From Paracyclopina nana (lineage: Eukaryota > Arthropoda > Copepoda > Cyclopoida > Cyclopettidae): a DNA stretch of 64,000 bases. Made by a program: the position numbers and the translations under genes. The stretch is from the NCBI GenBank assembly GCA_019096065.1, contig JAGUCH010000008.1, positions 1,803,001-1,867,000 of the forward strand, read 5' to 3'. Shown in pieces: positions 32,736-42,689 of this stretch (position 1 is the first letter of the stretch; each line of letters opens with the position of its first letter). A model generated the notes under the pieces. The model was not told the origin of the DNA. It saw only the letters and a program-made list of their open reading frames with translations, and searched no databases.

Positions 32736-33791
32736 CTAAATAAAGCCGAACACTTTGGCGCTTGTGATGTGCATGTATTGAGGTTGGCCATCCCTGAGGA
32801 CATTTTCGACTCGGGTCACCCTTGGAAACTTCCCTCCCTGGGCCAAATTGATGATGAGTGAGAATCCATTGCCGGAGAAGGAGTTGAAAAAGTCGCCAAA
32901 GTCAAGTGAAGAGTTGCGGTACAATGTTTTGGAAGTGTCCGTGGCCACCCAGGATCTGGATCCTTGATCAAGCCACGATAGGTGCCAAATCATGTCAATC
33001 TTGTCCTGCTCAACCTTCCACTCAAAACCTGCTTTAAGCGGAGCGTTGACAAGATCAGCATTGACTCGGATTGGATGCAGTTCAGGATGCTGAGCTCTGG
33101 CACCGTTGAAGTGGGTCGAGTGTAAGGACAAGTGGATCTTGGGTTGGCCATTGACAGCCTCGACAATGTCAATCTCCCCATTCTTGGGCCAATCCTTCTT
33201 GGTGCCATTGCCAGATCCAACCATCCAAATGGCTGGCCAGGATCCTTTAAAGCTCCAATTGTCCACTGAAGACACTGGCATGGTGGAGTCCACTTCAAGG
33301 TACCCCCGAAATTTTGTGCCCAGGGAAGTGGACCAAATTCTGTAAGTGTCCAGTCTGGCAGAGGTGACCCTTCCGGTGCTGCTGTCCTTTGTTGACGTGA
33401 TGGTAATTGCATTCGAGGTCAAATCTTGGGTCGCTGCCTCTGCAGTGTAGTCTTGCAGCTCACGGTTGGTCAGTCCTGGAGCCCAGTTTTGAGGCACAAA
33501 AGCTCCCAAATGCGGAGCTCGGCCGTAATTCAATCCTGGTTGATGATTGTCCAAGAGATCAAACTTCAAAAAGGCTCCAGGTGGCAACCGAGCTTTGCAA
33601 AGTTCTAAGCAGAAAATGAGGATAATTTGATGCTCCATTTGGATGCCTCTGATGGCTGAAAGCAACTTACCCTTATGGGCCTTGAAGGGGAGCTTTTGAA
33701 AATAATATGTTTTTCTGCTGGCTACCTTTTCCAGTACTGCTATGATAATCAGGCATGCAAAGAGGCGAAAAAGCGACAATAATATTTTCAT
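32736..33791 (-). CDS. Glycoside hydrolase family 16 protein (beta-glucanase type), two exons
   Basis: GH16 enzymes cut beta-1,3 or beta-1,3/1,4 glucans; related arthropod proteins digest or bind laminarin-type glucans. The catalytic signature E-x-D-x-x-E is intact as EIDIVE (184-189) in WPKNGEIDIVEAVNG, so activity is plausible. It begins with a hydrophobic segment (ILLSLFRLFACLIIIAVLEKVA), signal peptide or anchor. The frame is open from 33791 to 32736, but a donor (AAGG/GTAAGT, intron from 33670) and acceptor (TTCTGCTTAG, to 33605) define a 66-bp intron whose removal keeps the frame, giving 329 residues. I prefer the spliced form because the 22 residues encoded there do not fit a GH16 fold and the signals are strong. 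The intron length, a multiple of three without stops, makes retention tolerable. The exact substrate is unknown. Confidence 0.87.
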   Translation of the reverse strand: MKILLSLFRLFACLIIIAVLEKVASRKTYYFQKLPFKAHKGKLLSAIRGIQMEHQIILIFCLELCKARLPPGAFLKFDLLDNHQPGLNYGRAPHLGAFVPQNWAPGLTNRELQDYTAEAATQDLTSNAITITSTKDSSTGRVTSARLDTYRIWSTSLGTKFRGYLEVDSTMPVSSVDNWSFKGSWPAIWMVGSGNGTKKDWPKNGEIDIVEAVNGQPKIHLSLHSTHFNGARAQHPELHPIRVNADLVNAPLKAGFEWKVEQDKIDMIWHLSWLDQGSRSWVATDTSKTLYRNSSLDFGDFFNSFSGNGFSLIINLAQGGKFPRVTRVENVLRDGQPQYMHITSAKVFGFI

Positions 33792-34120
33792 GCTGCATGG
33801 AAGAGACTGTGCGCGAGAAATCCTCTGGAGGAGACGACCCTGACAAGAATGTGGCCACTCTCATAAAGAACGTCATGCTTGCATCCTGAAACGGGAAGGA
33901 ATTTTAATGGAGCCTCTCACGCCTAAAGAATCCATAAAGACCCAAGTCATGTGACACGGCCGTGACCTTATTAGTTGTCATTAGCATCAACAGCAGATTT
34001 CTCGCGAAAAATTCCATCAATTTGAGGATTTGCACGCCATAAATGCGTACACCAATTTTACCATTTAATTGGGCAAAAAGCGCTTCATATGCAGAGGTTT
34101 GCAGTTTTGGTGTGGATTAA

Positions 34121-34729
34121 GGCATGGTTCACCTGCTTATAATAGCTTGTTCTCATAAACATTTCTATAAGGTAAGCAAGGCACTTTGCGCGCTTATATC
34201 TCAGCATCTACTCGTCCGATTGGAACCAAATTTGGAGGAATTCATAAGGACGTATTGAAGAATCTTCATGCCAATTTTCATCCGGATTGAAGGACGTTAA
34301 GGCCGCCTTACTGAAAGTGAGGCAAATCAGTTAAGCAAAGGAGAAAAATCAGCCACCTCCATAGAGTTCTCCGATCCGGATGAAATTTTGCATGAACATT
34401 CTTCAATATGCTCTTATGAATGCCTCCAAATTTGGTTCCAATCGGCTCAGTACTTTCTGAGTTATGAGCTTCCAAAGTGCCTTGCTTTGCTTACCGCCTG
34501 CCTTACTGAGTTTTATGAGAACAAGCTAATATCTGATATTTTGTCAAAATATCTGAGCGAAATACTGAGAAACTGAGAATTTAGATACTGTAGTAGGATG
34601 GCTTTTGGTACCAAAAGACCGAATCCGAAGAAAAAATCTGAAAAATGATTTTGGAAGTACCTCATATTTGCAAATATCAGCATAATATCGCTCGATATTT
34701 TGATCATAATATCGCAGGTGAACCAGGCC
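34121..34729. mobile_element. PIF/Harbinger-type MITE, family B (copy 2), interrupted
   Basis: The ends GGCATGGTTCACCTGC and GCAGGTGAACCAGGCC are flanked by TAA (34118-34120, 34730-34732). Without the inserted family-A element it is about 225 bp. It is recognisably the same as 16464-16685 throughout, for example AATACTGAGAAACTGAGAAT and ATATTTGCAAATATCAGCAT. Confidence 0.82.
34145..34526. mobile_element. 382-bp foldback MITE, family A (copy 3), nested in family B
   Basis: The same length, ends and palindromic interior as 14345-14726, flanked by TA on both sides (34143-34144, 34527-34528). It splits the family-B element 24 bp from its left end. The order of events is therefore B first, then A. 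Confidence 0.85.
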
Positions 34730-35480
34730 TAAATTGATAAATTGTCTTTTGGTGAAAATTGCTCTGACTGATGCATCAATTTATTAGTGAAATAAGATTT
34801 GCATAGAGTGCTTTTGCAACTAGGTAGATGCTTTTCTTTCAAAGTAGCTCACAGCGGGCGTGTCTGGTTTAAGCTGGAAAAACTAGCAATGTTTCCAAAT
34901 CATCTCAAGCAAACATCTGGACAGACATTTACAAATGAGTCAATTATCTTCAGGTGGCAAACGAATTCGATGACTGAAAATCTTTGGAAATGTGCGACAA
35001 TCAAAAAACTGCATATTTTGCCTTGACAGTGAAATTGCTGTTTGCACTTTTGGTATTTTAATGGCTTCATTTTCTTTTCCCCATGGAACTAATTACTAAG
35101 CTTCAAGTCATCTTGGCATCTGCATATGGAAAATAATTTTCAGAGTCAGATGAGCAGGGACGAGTTGGTTCCACTATCTCACAGTGGCTCCACCAGTCTG
35201 GGTGGATCCCCCGGAATCCTGTGTCATTCTACTTTTCCTATGGGATTTTACAATAGAGTGATCCCTTTTTTATGGCTAGGTGACATTCCAGCACAGTTGA
35301 TCAGGCATGCAAATAATCATGATTTCAAACAACGCTAGAGCAAAAGAATGCGTATCTGTCAAAGGGGTCATTTTTGGGGGGGAAAAAAGAGTCGGTAGCA
35401 TTTCCCACTGTGAGGTAAATTCTACTGATGTGAAAGCTTGATGAGAGTGTAAAAATTCTCAGGTTACTTGCCACATCTGC

Positions 35481-35807
35481 ATGATGAGAAGTCAAGTTTT
35501 GCTTGCCGTTCTAGTTATGCATGTTTGGACATGTTCAGCCACTTTTTACTCACTACTGGCCATGTTTAAAAGAAGGCAATTCATTGATAGGGAATTTCGA
35601 ACGAAAACTTCTAGCCTCAAGAAACCAGGTGAAATAATTGAGTCAACTTCTGAGTAAGTGCCCTCTTTATTTATTTTCTATATAGGCTTTGCATTGTGCG
35701 ATGAATGTTCTTGCAAGTGCTCAAATCATCTATGCTATGGCTTTGAAATAATCCTTAATTGTACTCAGGTCTGTTCAACGTGTGGCTGTTGCGTTGTAGT
35801 CCATTAA
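35481..35807 (+). CDS. Small secreted cysteine-rich peptide (89 aa), two exons
   Basis: I recognise no family. Exon 1 is 35481-35628, exon 2 is 35686-35807; the 57-bp intron (GTGAAA...TATATAG) has the size typical of this window and joins in phase 1. Two ATGs stand in tandem; I take the first. The N-terminus is a signal peptide (SQVLLAVLVMHVWTCSA), then a basic spacer with several Lys and Arg (FKRRQ, KK before the splice). The C-terminal 40 residues, all from exon 2, contain ten cysteines in the order C-x2-C-x-C-x-C-x4-C-x8-C-x3-C-x2-C-x-C-C. Such spacing suggests a disulfide-stabilised or metal-binding secreted peptide. The poly(A) signal AATAAA overlaps the stop codon (35806-35811). The gene lies 127 bp before the receptor gene on the same strand. 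Confidence 0.65.
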
Positions 35808-35934
35808 TAAAAAGCTAAACTGTATTTTTGAGCATTTGCATGGAAAAAGTGTTGGCACTGTATGTCATGGTCTCTTTGAGTATTCCTCCACCCAGAAAGT
35901 AAACATATAGTACTTTGGTGGATTCAATTGGAAA

Positions 35935-37587
35935 ATGTTGGCCCATTGTTGGTGCGTTCATATTTTATTTTTTTTGGTTGCAATAGTTCTGAAATCAAAT
36001 GGAGCATTTTTAAATGTCCAGCTAACTTCAAGTCTAAAAAGCCTAATGTGGACAAGAGTGAATATTATTCAAGATTCAAGGCCAAGAAAGGATTCGATTT
36101 CCCTTTTGAAAGATGCTGTTGAAAATAATGTTTTCACAAAATTCTCCACTAAGGTCGACAGCTCATATAGTAATGTTGCCATAGATGGCAATCCAATCAA
36201 TGTGGAATCTTGCATATTGAATGCTTACCCCAATAATTGCTTTGTCTTGTCAATTATGCCTCAAGCCTTTTATGAAACCCTTCGACAACCAAGAAGCTTC
36301 TTCCAGTTGAAAGATGGGCAAATATACTTGACTTTCACATTCCGAAATCAATCCACTGTAGCTCATAACTTGTGGAATGCGAATAGAGGAATTGCTAAAT
36401 TTGATTTGAGAGGTGGATTTATGGCAGCACTGCATAAAAACTGGGGCAGAATGGCCAATCTTCGTGATTGTCGTGATGAAATTAATAAGATTGATTGTCG
36501 CATTGATGGACCTCCAAAGAACTTCATTGAACAATTTATGGTGTTGGCAAATCTCAGTGCAAAGATTGATTTCTTCCATGGAGAATGGGGATCGACTCCA
36601 ACAAATGGAAATTGGAGCGACAAAAATGCCTTTAAAGGCACAGTTTTTGGAAAAATCTTGCACAACGCGATTGACTTTTACACTGGCTACTACATGCAAA
36701 CATTTGAGAGACGACGTCTTGTTTCCTTTTCTCATGTTGTTACTGTGAGCAAGCAGAGGCTGTTTTACAATAGGGCTCTGCTACCTGAACATCCAGATTG
36801 GACCAAATTTGTTCGGCCTTTCACAAGGTGAGCTTGGTTAGGATATGGCATCATGGTTGCGGCAATTAGCATAATATACTTCATCACAAGAAATTATAAG
36901 GGAGCTGCCAGCATAGTGATCCTGACATTTGGGCTTTTATTCAATGTGGTTTTTGCATTTCACAATGGAGCTTTAACAATGTTTTTCACAAGCTTGCCCA
37001 AACCTCCAGTCCACGATGTGAGGGGAGCCATCAGAGCCTTCCCCAAGTGGAAGTTGATGACTGGGATCGACAATGAAATAGCATTTCAACCTTTGGCAGT
37101 AGCTGGTGATCCAGATTACAAAGAATTTTGGAGTCGCATCTTGGCCAACAGAGAAAAATATTTTGTCCCTTATGACAAAGTTGTCCATCAACTCATTCAT
37201 GAGCCTGGATGGACATTTTTTGGTCCTGATTTTCCTGTAATCGAAGCAATGCAACTACAAAAGGCTGAAATCTTTGAGTTTGAGAGTGATATTGTCAGCT
37301 TTGGTAGACCTGTCCACTTAGGGGACGCCTTTATATTCCATGTGAATTCGCCCTTCACCCAAGTTGTCAATTACTGCATCCTCAAAATGAGAGAAGAAGG
37401 CATTTTCAGGAATGTGATCATGAGAGGCCAGTCCAGATTTTTCATGCTGAAGTCTGACAACCAGAAGGCCCTCACCTTCAATGATGTGGTTCTCCCATTT
37501 TCGTTGTACTTGCTGTTCATTTCATTGTCAATATTTCTTGTCATAACTGAAAATGCCTGCTTCAAACGTAAAAAAGAGAAAGCGTGA
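35935..37587 (+). pseudogene. Ionotropic receptor with a single in-frame TGA
   Basis: Ionotropic-glutamate-receptor-like (IR) protein, a cation channel type used in arthropod chemosensation. The whole reading frame is uninterrupted from ATG 35935 to the stop at 37585-37587 except for TGA at 36829-36831, which takes the place of a His codon in the intact paralogue at 52089-53762 (FTR-stop-AWLGYG against FTIHVWLVYG). Including that codon it is 550 positions long; the paralogue has 557. The N-terminus is a signal peptide. The three membrane segments lie at about 36838-36890 (M1), 36910-37000 (M2/pore, ending HNGALTMFF) and 37485-37555 (M3). All are behind the TGA, so termination gives a 298-residue fragment without channel. 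The 251 codons behind the TGA have no second defect, so the lesion is young or bypassed by readthrough. AAG/GTGAGC around the TGA also resembles a splice donor. Confidence 0.85.
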
Positions 37588-37821
37588 ATGACAGTTTAAA
37601 TACATTTCAATCAAGCATATCTTATTAATTTCAGATGTGCAGAAATAAGGACTATTTTGTTGCGTTTGCAGCTTTTCAAAGAAGTCCCTTTTTGGCCAGA
37701 TTTGGTGATTACCATCTCAACATTGCGCTATGCTATATAAAATAAAGTAATGGCTTTCAGGCTAAAAGCCCAAAAAACTCTTTTATTGAACATCTTTTTT
37801 TCTCTTGTATATTCTAATTTA

Positions 37822-38455
37822 TTAAACTCGAGCGCTGATAATTTCCGGCCTATAATTGTCTTCAATAATAACGAAATCATCATTTGGCTTTTCGTGATTG
37901 TGAAGCTTAACCGGTTTGAACTTGAAAACTACATCATAAGCGGGAGAAAGGAAAGACTCTTGAATTTCATTGTCTTTAGCTTCTATAATTTCAGGCCTAT
38001 AATTGGGCCTTTCCGTTGTTGTTGTTGATGTAGGGTACCACCAATATTGAGTAGTTGTTGTTGTTGCTGTGGTTGTTGTGGGCACAGGATACCACCAACT
38101 GTTGCTAGGCCTCTCAGTGGGCCTTACCATAGGCCTGTATGTCGGCCTTTCGATTGGCCTGTAAGTGGGCCTAGCAGTTGGCCAATAATTGGCAGGCCTT
38201 TGTGAAGTAGCAGAAGTACTTTGCCACCAAGGTCTGTGAGTCGGTCTTGTGTTAGTAGGCCTTTCTGTAGGTCTAGCAAAGTTAGTGGGCCTATCTGTTG
38301 GCCTAATAACAATAGGCTTGGTAACACTAGAATCTGCTGGTTTGCAGCACCAAAAACAGTCCATGGGTATATCATTGGAAGGCACATTCCTTCTTTTTCT
38401 GAGCCTTTCTTCACCAAAGCTCACATGGGCATCTTCATCACACTGTACTTGGTGC
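37822..38455 (-). CDS. Last exon of a Pro/Thr-rich repeat protein (RPT repeats)
   Basis: An exon starting at acceptor TTCTGCTTTACAG (38456) in phase 2 and running 211 codons to the stop at 37822. The first residues include QCDEDAHVSFGEE and a basic RLRKRRN. A short Cys cluster follows (DCFWCCKP), then a long array of RPT-x / RPTYRP / ERPT units interrupted by WWY and poly-Thr (TTTTATTTTTQYWWYPTSTTTT). The motif NYRPEII occurs twice near the end. This looks like a mucin-like, O-glycosylated extracellular protein, but I recognise no family. The upstream exon with the start codon was not identified; no ATG plus signal peptide is evident in 38470-39300. The RLRKRR site could be a furin-type cleavage site. 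Confidence 0.6.
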
Positions 38456-39304
38456 CTGTAAAGCAGAAAAAATGTGGGTAAAGGCGGCTAGAGCAAAAAG
38501 CTGTTTTTGTGCTACCACTTAGTTAGACATCAATGTGACTGTATAAATGACCAATCATTAGTTACAAGTGGACAAAAGAAAAATATCTACTCAGATAGCT
38601 AGCAAAAAGTGGGGAATTTATTTGCGCTCAATGTGCTTGAGCGACAAAGAAAGTATTTGGCATAGCCCCGTTATAAGCAAACAAGTCTGGGAAATTGGTT
38701 GTGGTTAAGTACTTTGAACGGTCTTGAGTCATCTGCCAATCAGAAAAGTAAATGCAGCCCAAAAAATGAAACTGGTGCCGCGACCCGGGAAATTGTCGGC
38801 AATTGATGCTGTGACCCGGGAAATGGTACTTTGTAGATCTAAATAAATGTATTTACGGGAAAGATGCTCAATTTTTACCATGAATCACATGATTTTGATC
38901 TTGTGTTGAACTTGGTTCCAATTGGGCACATCACTGTTGAAGTTTTTCTAGCCAGCAATGAAATGGTTTCACAAGTGTGATAGACAAGACAATCTTGATC
39001 CTTTAATGTGTAATACCCTGAAAGTGGACTTTTTTAATTTGCCCCGCGTAGGTGGCTTCAACTATGTTTATGTACCGTCTGGTTTCTCTGAACAATCAAA
39101 GTTGGTCATGCCTGGAGAAGATGTGATTGTTTCTTGAGAAAATATTGATTTTTGAGCCTCATTTGTCTGTATAAGGAAAATCCAAATGATCATTGAATAG
39201 CAACCTGGAAGAAGAAAAGAAATGACATTTTTGAGTTATTTATGTGGAATGTCAATGGTAGTCCAATTATTCTGAAAGCAGGCCCACCCAAATGCCCAAT
39301 TAAG

Positions 39305-39679
39305 TCATTGAACCAGGAGCCAAGAGAAGTTTTTCTTGACCACTTCATCATTCAATGCAGCATATATATTCATTTTTGAGACATTTTGGCTTGGTCCATT
39401 TTCAAACGTGGGAGGGAATGAAATATTCTCTTCAATTGTTTCACTTTTTGCAAAGATCGTGACTGAGCCACACAGAAGTCTTCTGATAAGATTTTGGTCA
39501 GTGAAAAATGAGCTATCAGAGACAATTTGTGAAGTGTCATTCCTTCGGGTGAAAATGGAATTTTTTTTTCCTTTATCAGGTGACTCATACAGGAGAAATG
39601 GTACCGAGAAACTTCCCCTTAATGACAGTACAGCATGTTTGTTGGCAAATAAAGAAGCCATTATTAAGAAAACATGCAT
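39305..39679 (-). CDS. Hypothetical 124-aa open frame, doubtful
   Basis: A single open frame with ATG at 39679 and a weakly hydrophobic N-terminus (MHVFLIMASLFANKHA) that could pass as a short signal sequence. The rest is of mixed composition, with no motif and no homologue that I recognise. No poly(A) signal is evident directly behind it, and the opposite strand is open over nearly the same stretch. It stands in otherwise empty AT-rich DNA (38456-40680). Confidence 0.2.
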   Translation of the reverse strand: MHVFLIMASLFANKHAVLSLRGSFSVPFLLYESPDKGKKNSIFTRRNDTSQIVSDSSFFTDQNLIRRLLCGSVTIFAKSETIEENISFPPTFENGPSQNVSKMNIYAALNDEVVKKNFSWLLVQ

Positions 39680-40680
39680 AGATATTTTTTGGTCAGATTA
39701 TATCAGAACTCGTGACAGCCACGAGCCCATGATGCACAGTGGAGCGCTTAGTCTGCACAAAAGGCGCAAATTCACACAATTTTAAGAAAAGTTGTCCACC
39801 GTGGCCAAATTGATGAATTATGCAGCCATTATAAAAGGCAACAAATAAACTTGAGAGTGAAACCATCATGACATATTTTTTTCTAATCCTGGGCGTGGAA
39901 AGTTATTTGCTCTTTTTGGAGAGTTTCAATCCAAGATTAGAAGAGAAGAACGTGACATCCCAACTGCAGCAAAAGATACAGCGAAAATCTGTCACGAAAT
40001 GTGATTACATAATCTTCAGGTAGCAAAAAAGTAGTGACCCTCACTGATCATTCCAAATTGTTTCTAAGGAGAAACCAGTTAAATCAGCAATACAGCACAT
40101 CAACACTTTTTTTGCTGCACCTAGTTTTTTCAAAGTTAATTTCAAAACTTGAAGCTATATTTAAAATTGGCATGTGGCTAATTTTGACTTACGAGTCCAC
40201 ATTTTTTGGCAGGTCGATGATTTTGATAACCCACTCGTTTTTCTAAAGCAGCAGCAGAATGATTTCACTTCAAAGTGGCATTGATGACTGGAGGGCGCAT
40301 TCAAACCCAACTCTCATCCTGGGAAACATGCGGACCCAAAAGGGCCTTAAAATATGCAAAAAAGGTTTAAAATTCATTCAGTTTTTTAAGTTGAGGGGAA
40401 AAATTGGAAGTTGTAGAGTTTGTGCAAAAATTGACAAAAATCACCATAAAATGACGTTTCAGCCCACTGTGCACTTCTGAGAAATTACCTATACTGTGTG
40501 TGCTGACCATGGGCAGTTTGCAGGAAAAGCCAAAGTAGCGCAATTTCCAGGTTTTTTATGCTTAGAATTAGTGAAGAGATTTAGTGCAAGTCAAATAGAA
40601 AGATTGATCTCCAGATTGACAAGATAGCATCCATCAACCTGTGAGCTTGAATTTATTGCCGGTAAGCTTTTAAGTTCCAA

Positions 40681-41517
40681 TTAGATCATGTATTTTCCAA
40701 GAAAAGCGAGAGCCAAATTGAAGCATTTTTCGACATCTCGCACAACTTGAGGCTCATTCAAATCCCCCCTGATGGACCAGCCATGTTGCATGTCCGGAAA
40801 GGGCACAATTTCCAAAGCGTCCTCAAGGATCTTTTTGCCAAGCCCGCCAGGAAAAGTGTTGGGATCGTCGCCATTTGCAGGCATGAACGCTTGTGGGCAT
40901 TTCACGCCTTTCAAGATGTCCTCCTCACTTTCATTAACCAGTTTAGCAATGAATGAGTGACTGGGGTGAAATGAGACTCCAGCTTTGAATTTGATGCTTT
41001 CGCATAGTCGAAGCACCACATATGAGCCCCAGCATGTTCCTGAAATGAAGTGTTTGATACTTTAAAGCACATAAAAAAATACAAAAATGCTCACCAATTG
41101 CTCCAAATGTTTTGGCTCCTTTGCTTTCAGCAAAAGGCAAGATCTTCGCTTCCCAATCACTTTTCATGACTTCCCACTTTGACTTGTCAGTAAGGAATTG
41201 AGCAGTTTTGCTGCTTGTCGGGTCACACCATTCCCCATTGCGGTAAAAGTCAGGCATAATGACCATGTAACCTAATGTACATAGCATAAGATTTAACAAG
41301 TAAGCGAAGACGATTATCCTTGCCATGATCAGCTATGAAGTCACACATTTGACGAGTTCTACCCCATTGAATCCAAAATGTCATAGCACCAAATTATGCA
41401 TTTGGGCCCTTGACCAACATGGTAAATGTCCAAGTCTTGAAGCGTGGTCACGGCTCCCTTCTCTTTGTAATCAGGGTTCTTCAATTGACCCCAGGCATTT
41501 GATGGACAGCAAGACAT
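40681..41517 (-). pseudogene. Dienelactone hydrolase-like gene, copy A, frameshifted
   Basis: Tandem duplicate of the intact copy at 41792-42689. Exons from the start: 41517-41324, 41271-41095, 41039-40681. Exon 1 is 194 bp, where the intact copy has 75+121=196 coding bases. Two single bases are missing: in the codons for DIYGFNGG, GACATTT-TGGATTCAATGGGG-TAGA compared with the paralogue. The frame therefore runs into TAG. Both gaps lie in T or G runs, so a sequencing or assembly error is an alternative. The remaining exons are intact, with the nucleophile motif GTCWG and HGWSIRGD. Two further oddities: the first intron of copy B is absent here, and the intron after exon 1 begins with GC (ATG/GCAAGG). 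Without the two gaps it would be a full-length alpha/beta hydrolase. Confidence 0.78.
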
Positions 41518-41791
41518 GGCCCTAGACAATACTTAATTTCTCAATTAAATATTTGGCTTTCCAAAGAACGATTCGTTTTTACCTCTAATGCTAGAGGCTG
41601 TAGTTGATTTATATGATATTATGAGGAAAGGTGCAAGTTTGCCGAATGCTGACTTAAATAGCATTTAAGCGTGCAACTTATTCAAACTCACCTAGGTAAG
41701 AGAAATCAGGAAATAAAGGCTTTGTTTACACCACTTTATGGCAGCTACAAGTGTTGTGAATAAGAAATGGCGGGAAATTTGAATTTTTATT

Positions 41792-42689
41792 TCAAGCCAG
41801 CAGATATTTGCCAAAGGTGGACAATGCCAAATTGAAGCATTTTTCGACATCTCTCTTAACTTTTGGGTCATTCAGGTCACCTCTGACGGACCAGCCATGT
41901 TTCATGTCCGGAAAGGGAACAACTTGCAAAGCATCCTCCATGACTCGTTTGCCAAGTCCATCCGGAAGAGTGTTGGGATGATCTCCATCAGCCGGCATGA
42001 ACACTTGATGACATTTTACGCTTTTCAAAATGTCCTCTTCCGATTCCAGCAAAATTTCGCACATCGATGGATGACTAGGGTGGAATGAGACTCCAGCTTT
42101 GAAGCTCACATATTGAGCCAGTTGAAGCACCATGAATGATCCCCAACAAGTACCTGCCAGGAAGCATGCCGATCAATGTAAATGTTATTTGTTTCAAAAA
42201 GGCTCACCAACGGCTCCGAACGTTTTGGCTCCTTTGATTTCAGCAAAGGGCAAAATCTTTTCTTCCCAATCAATTCTCAGGTGTTCCCAATTGGTCTTGT
42301 CCTTGATGAATTGAGCAACATCGCATCCTGTGGTAGGATCACAGAATTCTCCCCGATAGTAGTCAGGTAGGATGACCAGATAACCTATTACGTTTCAAAT
42401 GTTAAGTTTCATAAGTTAAGCTTTAGCTTGTACCATTGTCAGCAAAGAAGTCACACATTTGACGGGTTCTTCCACCATTGAACCCATAGATGTCATAGTT
42501 CCAAATGATGCAATTGGGTCCTTGACCAACATAGTAAATATCCAAATCATCAACCTCGGGAAGAACAAATGCTCACCGGTGACTTTGAATACTTTGATTT
42601 TTGTTATTGCTTACAGTCTCTACAATGCCTTTTTCCTTGTAGCCTTCATTTTGAAGTTTGCCAAGAGCGTTACTAGGACAGCAGCTCAT
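41792..42689 (-). CDS. Dienelactone hydrolase-like protein, copy B, four exons
   Basis: Alpha/beta hydrolase of the dienelactone hydrolase family, related to human CMBL (carboxymethylenebutenolidase homologue), cytosolic enzymes that open lactone or ester bonds. Exons: 42689-42615, 42554-42434, 42384-42208, 42153-41792; phases close and give 244 residues, the normal family length. The catalytic nucleophile Cys127 lies in GTCWG, the acid is probably Asp182 in ADGDHPNT and the base is His210 in KHGWSVRGD. There is no signal peptide; the protein starts SCCPSNALG like many animal members. Introns are 60, 49 and 54 bp. It lies about 275 bp upstream of the damaged copy A in the same direction and is probably the working member of the pair. 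Confidence 0.88.

Larger units (their letters stand above)
33792..35480. other. Intergenic region with nested MITEs
   Basis: No credible coding frame. It contains the MITE pair 34121-34729/34145-34526. The GH16 promoter should lie just after 33791; the remaining sequence up to the small peptide gene is AT-rich spacer. Confidence 0.55.

Noticed and set aside
33605-33670. The 66 bp in GH16 as ordinary coding sequence
   Set aside because: Open in frame, but the donor GGTAAGT and acceptor CTGCTTAG are strong and the encoded 22 residues do not belong to the fold; kept only as a possible retained form.
35629-35652. Reading through the cysteine-peptide intron to a 57-residue product ending at TAA
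   Set aside because: It would drop the whole Cys-rich exon. The alternative donor GAGTAAGTG at 35653 leaves only 33 bp or a frame with an early stop, while the 57-bp intron joins exactly in phase.
36828-36841. A 14-nt intron (GTGAGC...TTAG) to remove the receptor's TGA
   Set aside because: Far below any workable intron length, and it would also shift the frame.
39336-39785. Plus-strand 149-codon frame opposite the 124-codon frame
   Set aside because: No ATG at its beginning, no motif, and it overlaps the slightly better minus-strand frame; both are weak.
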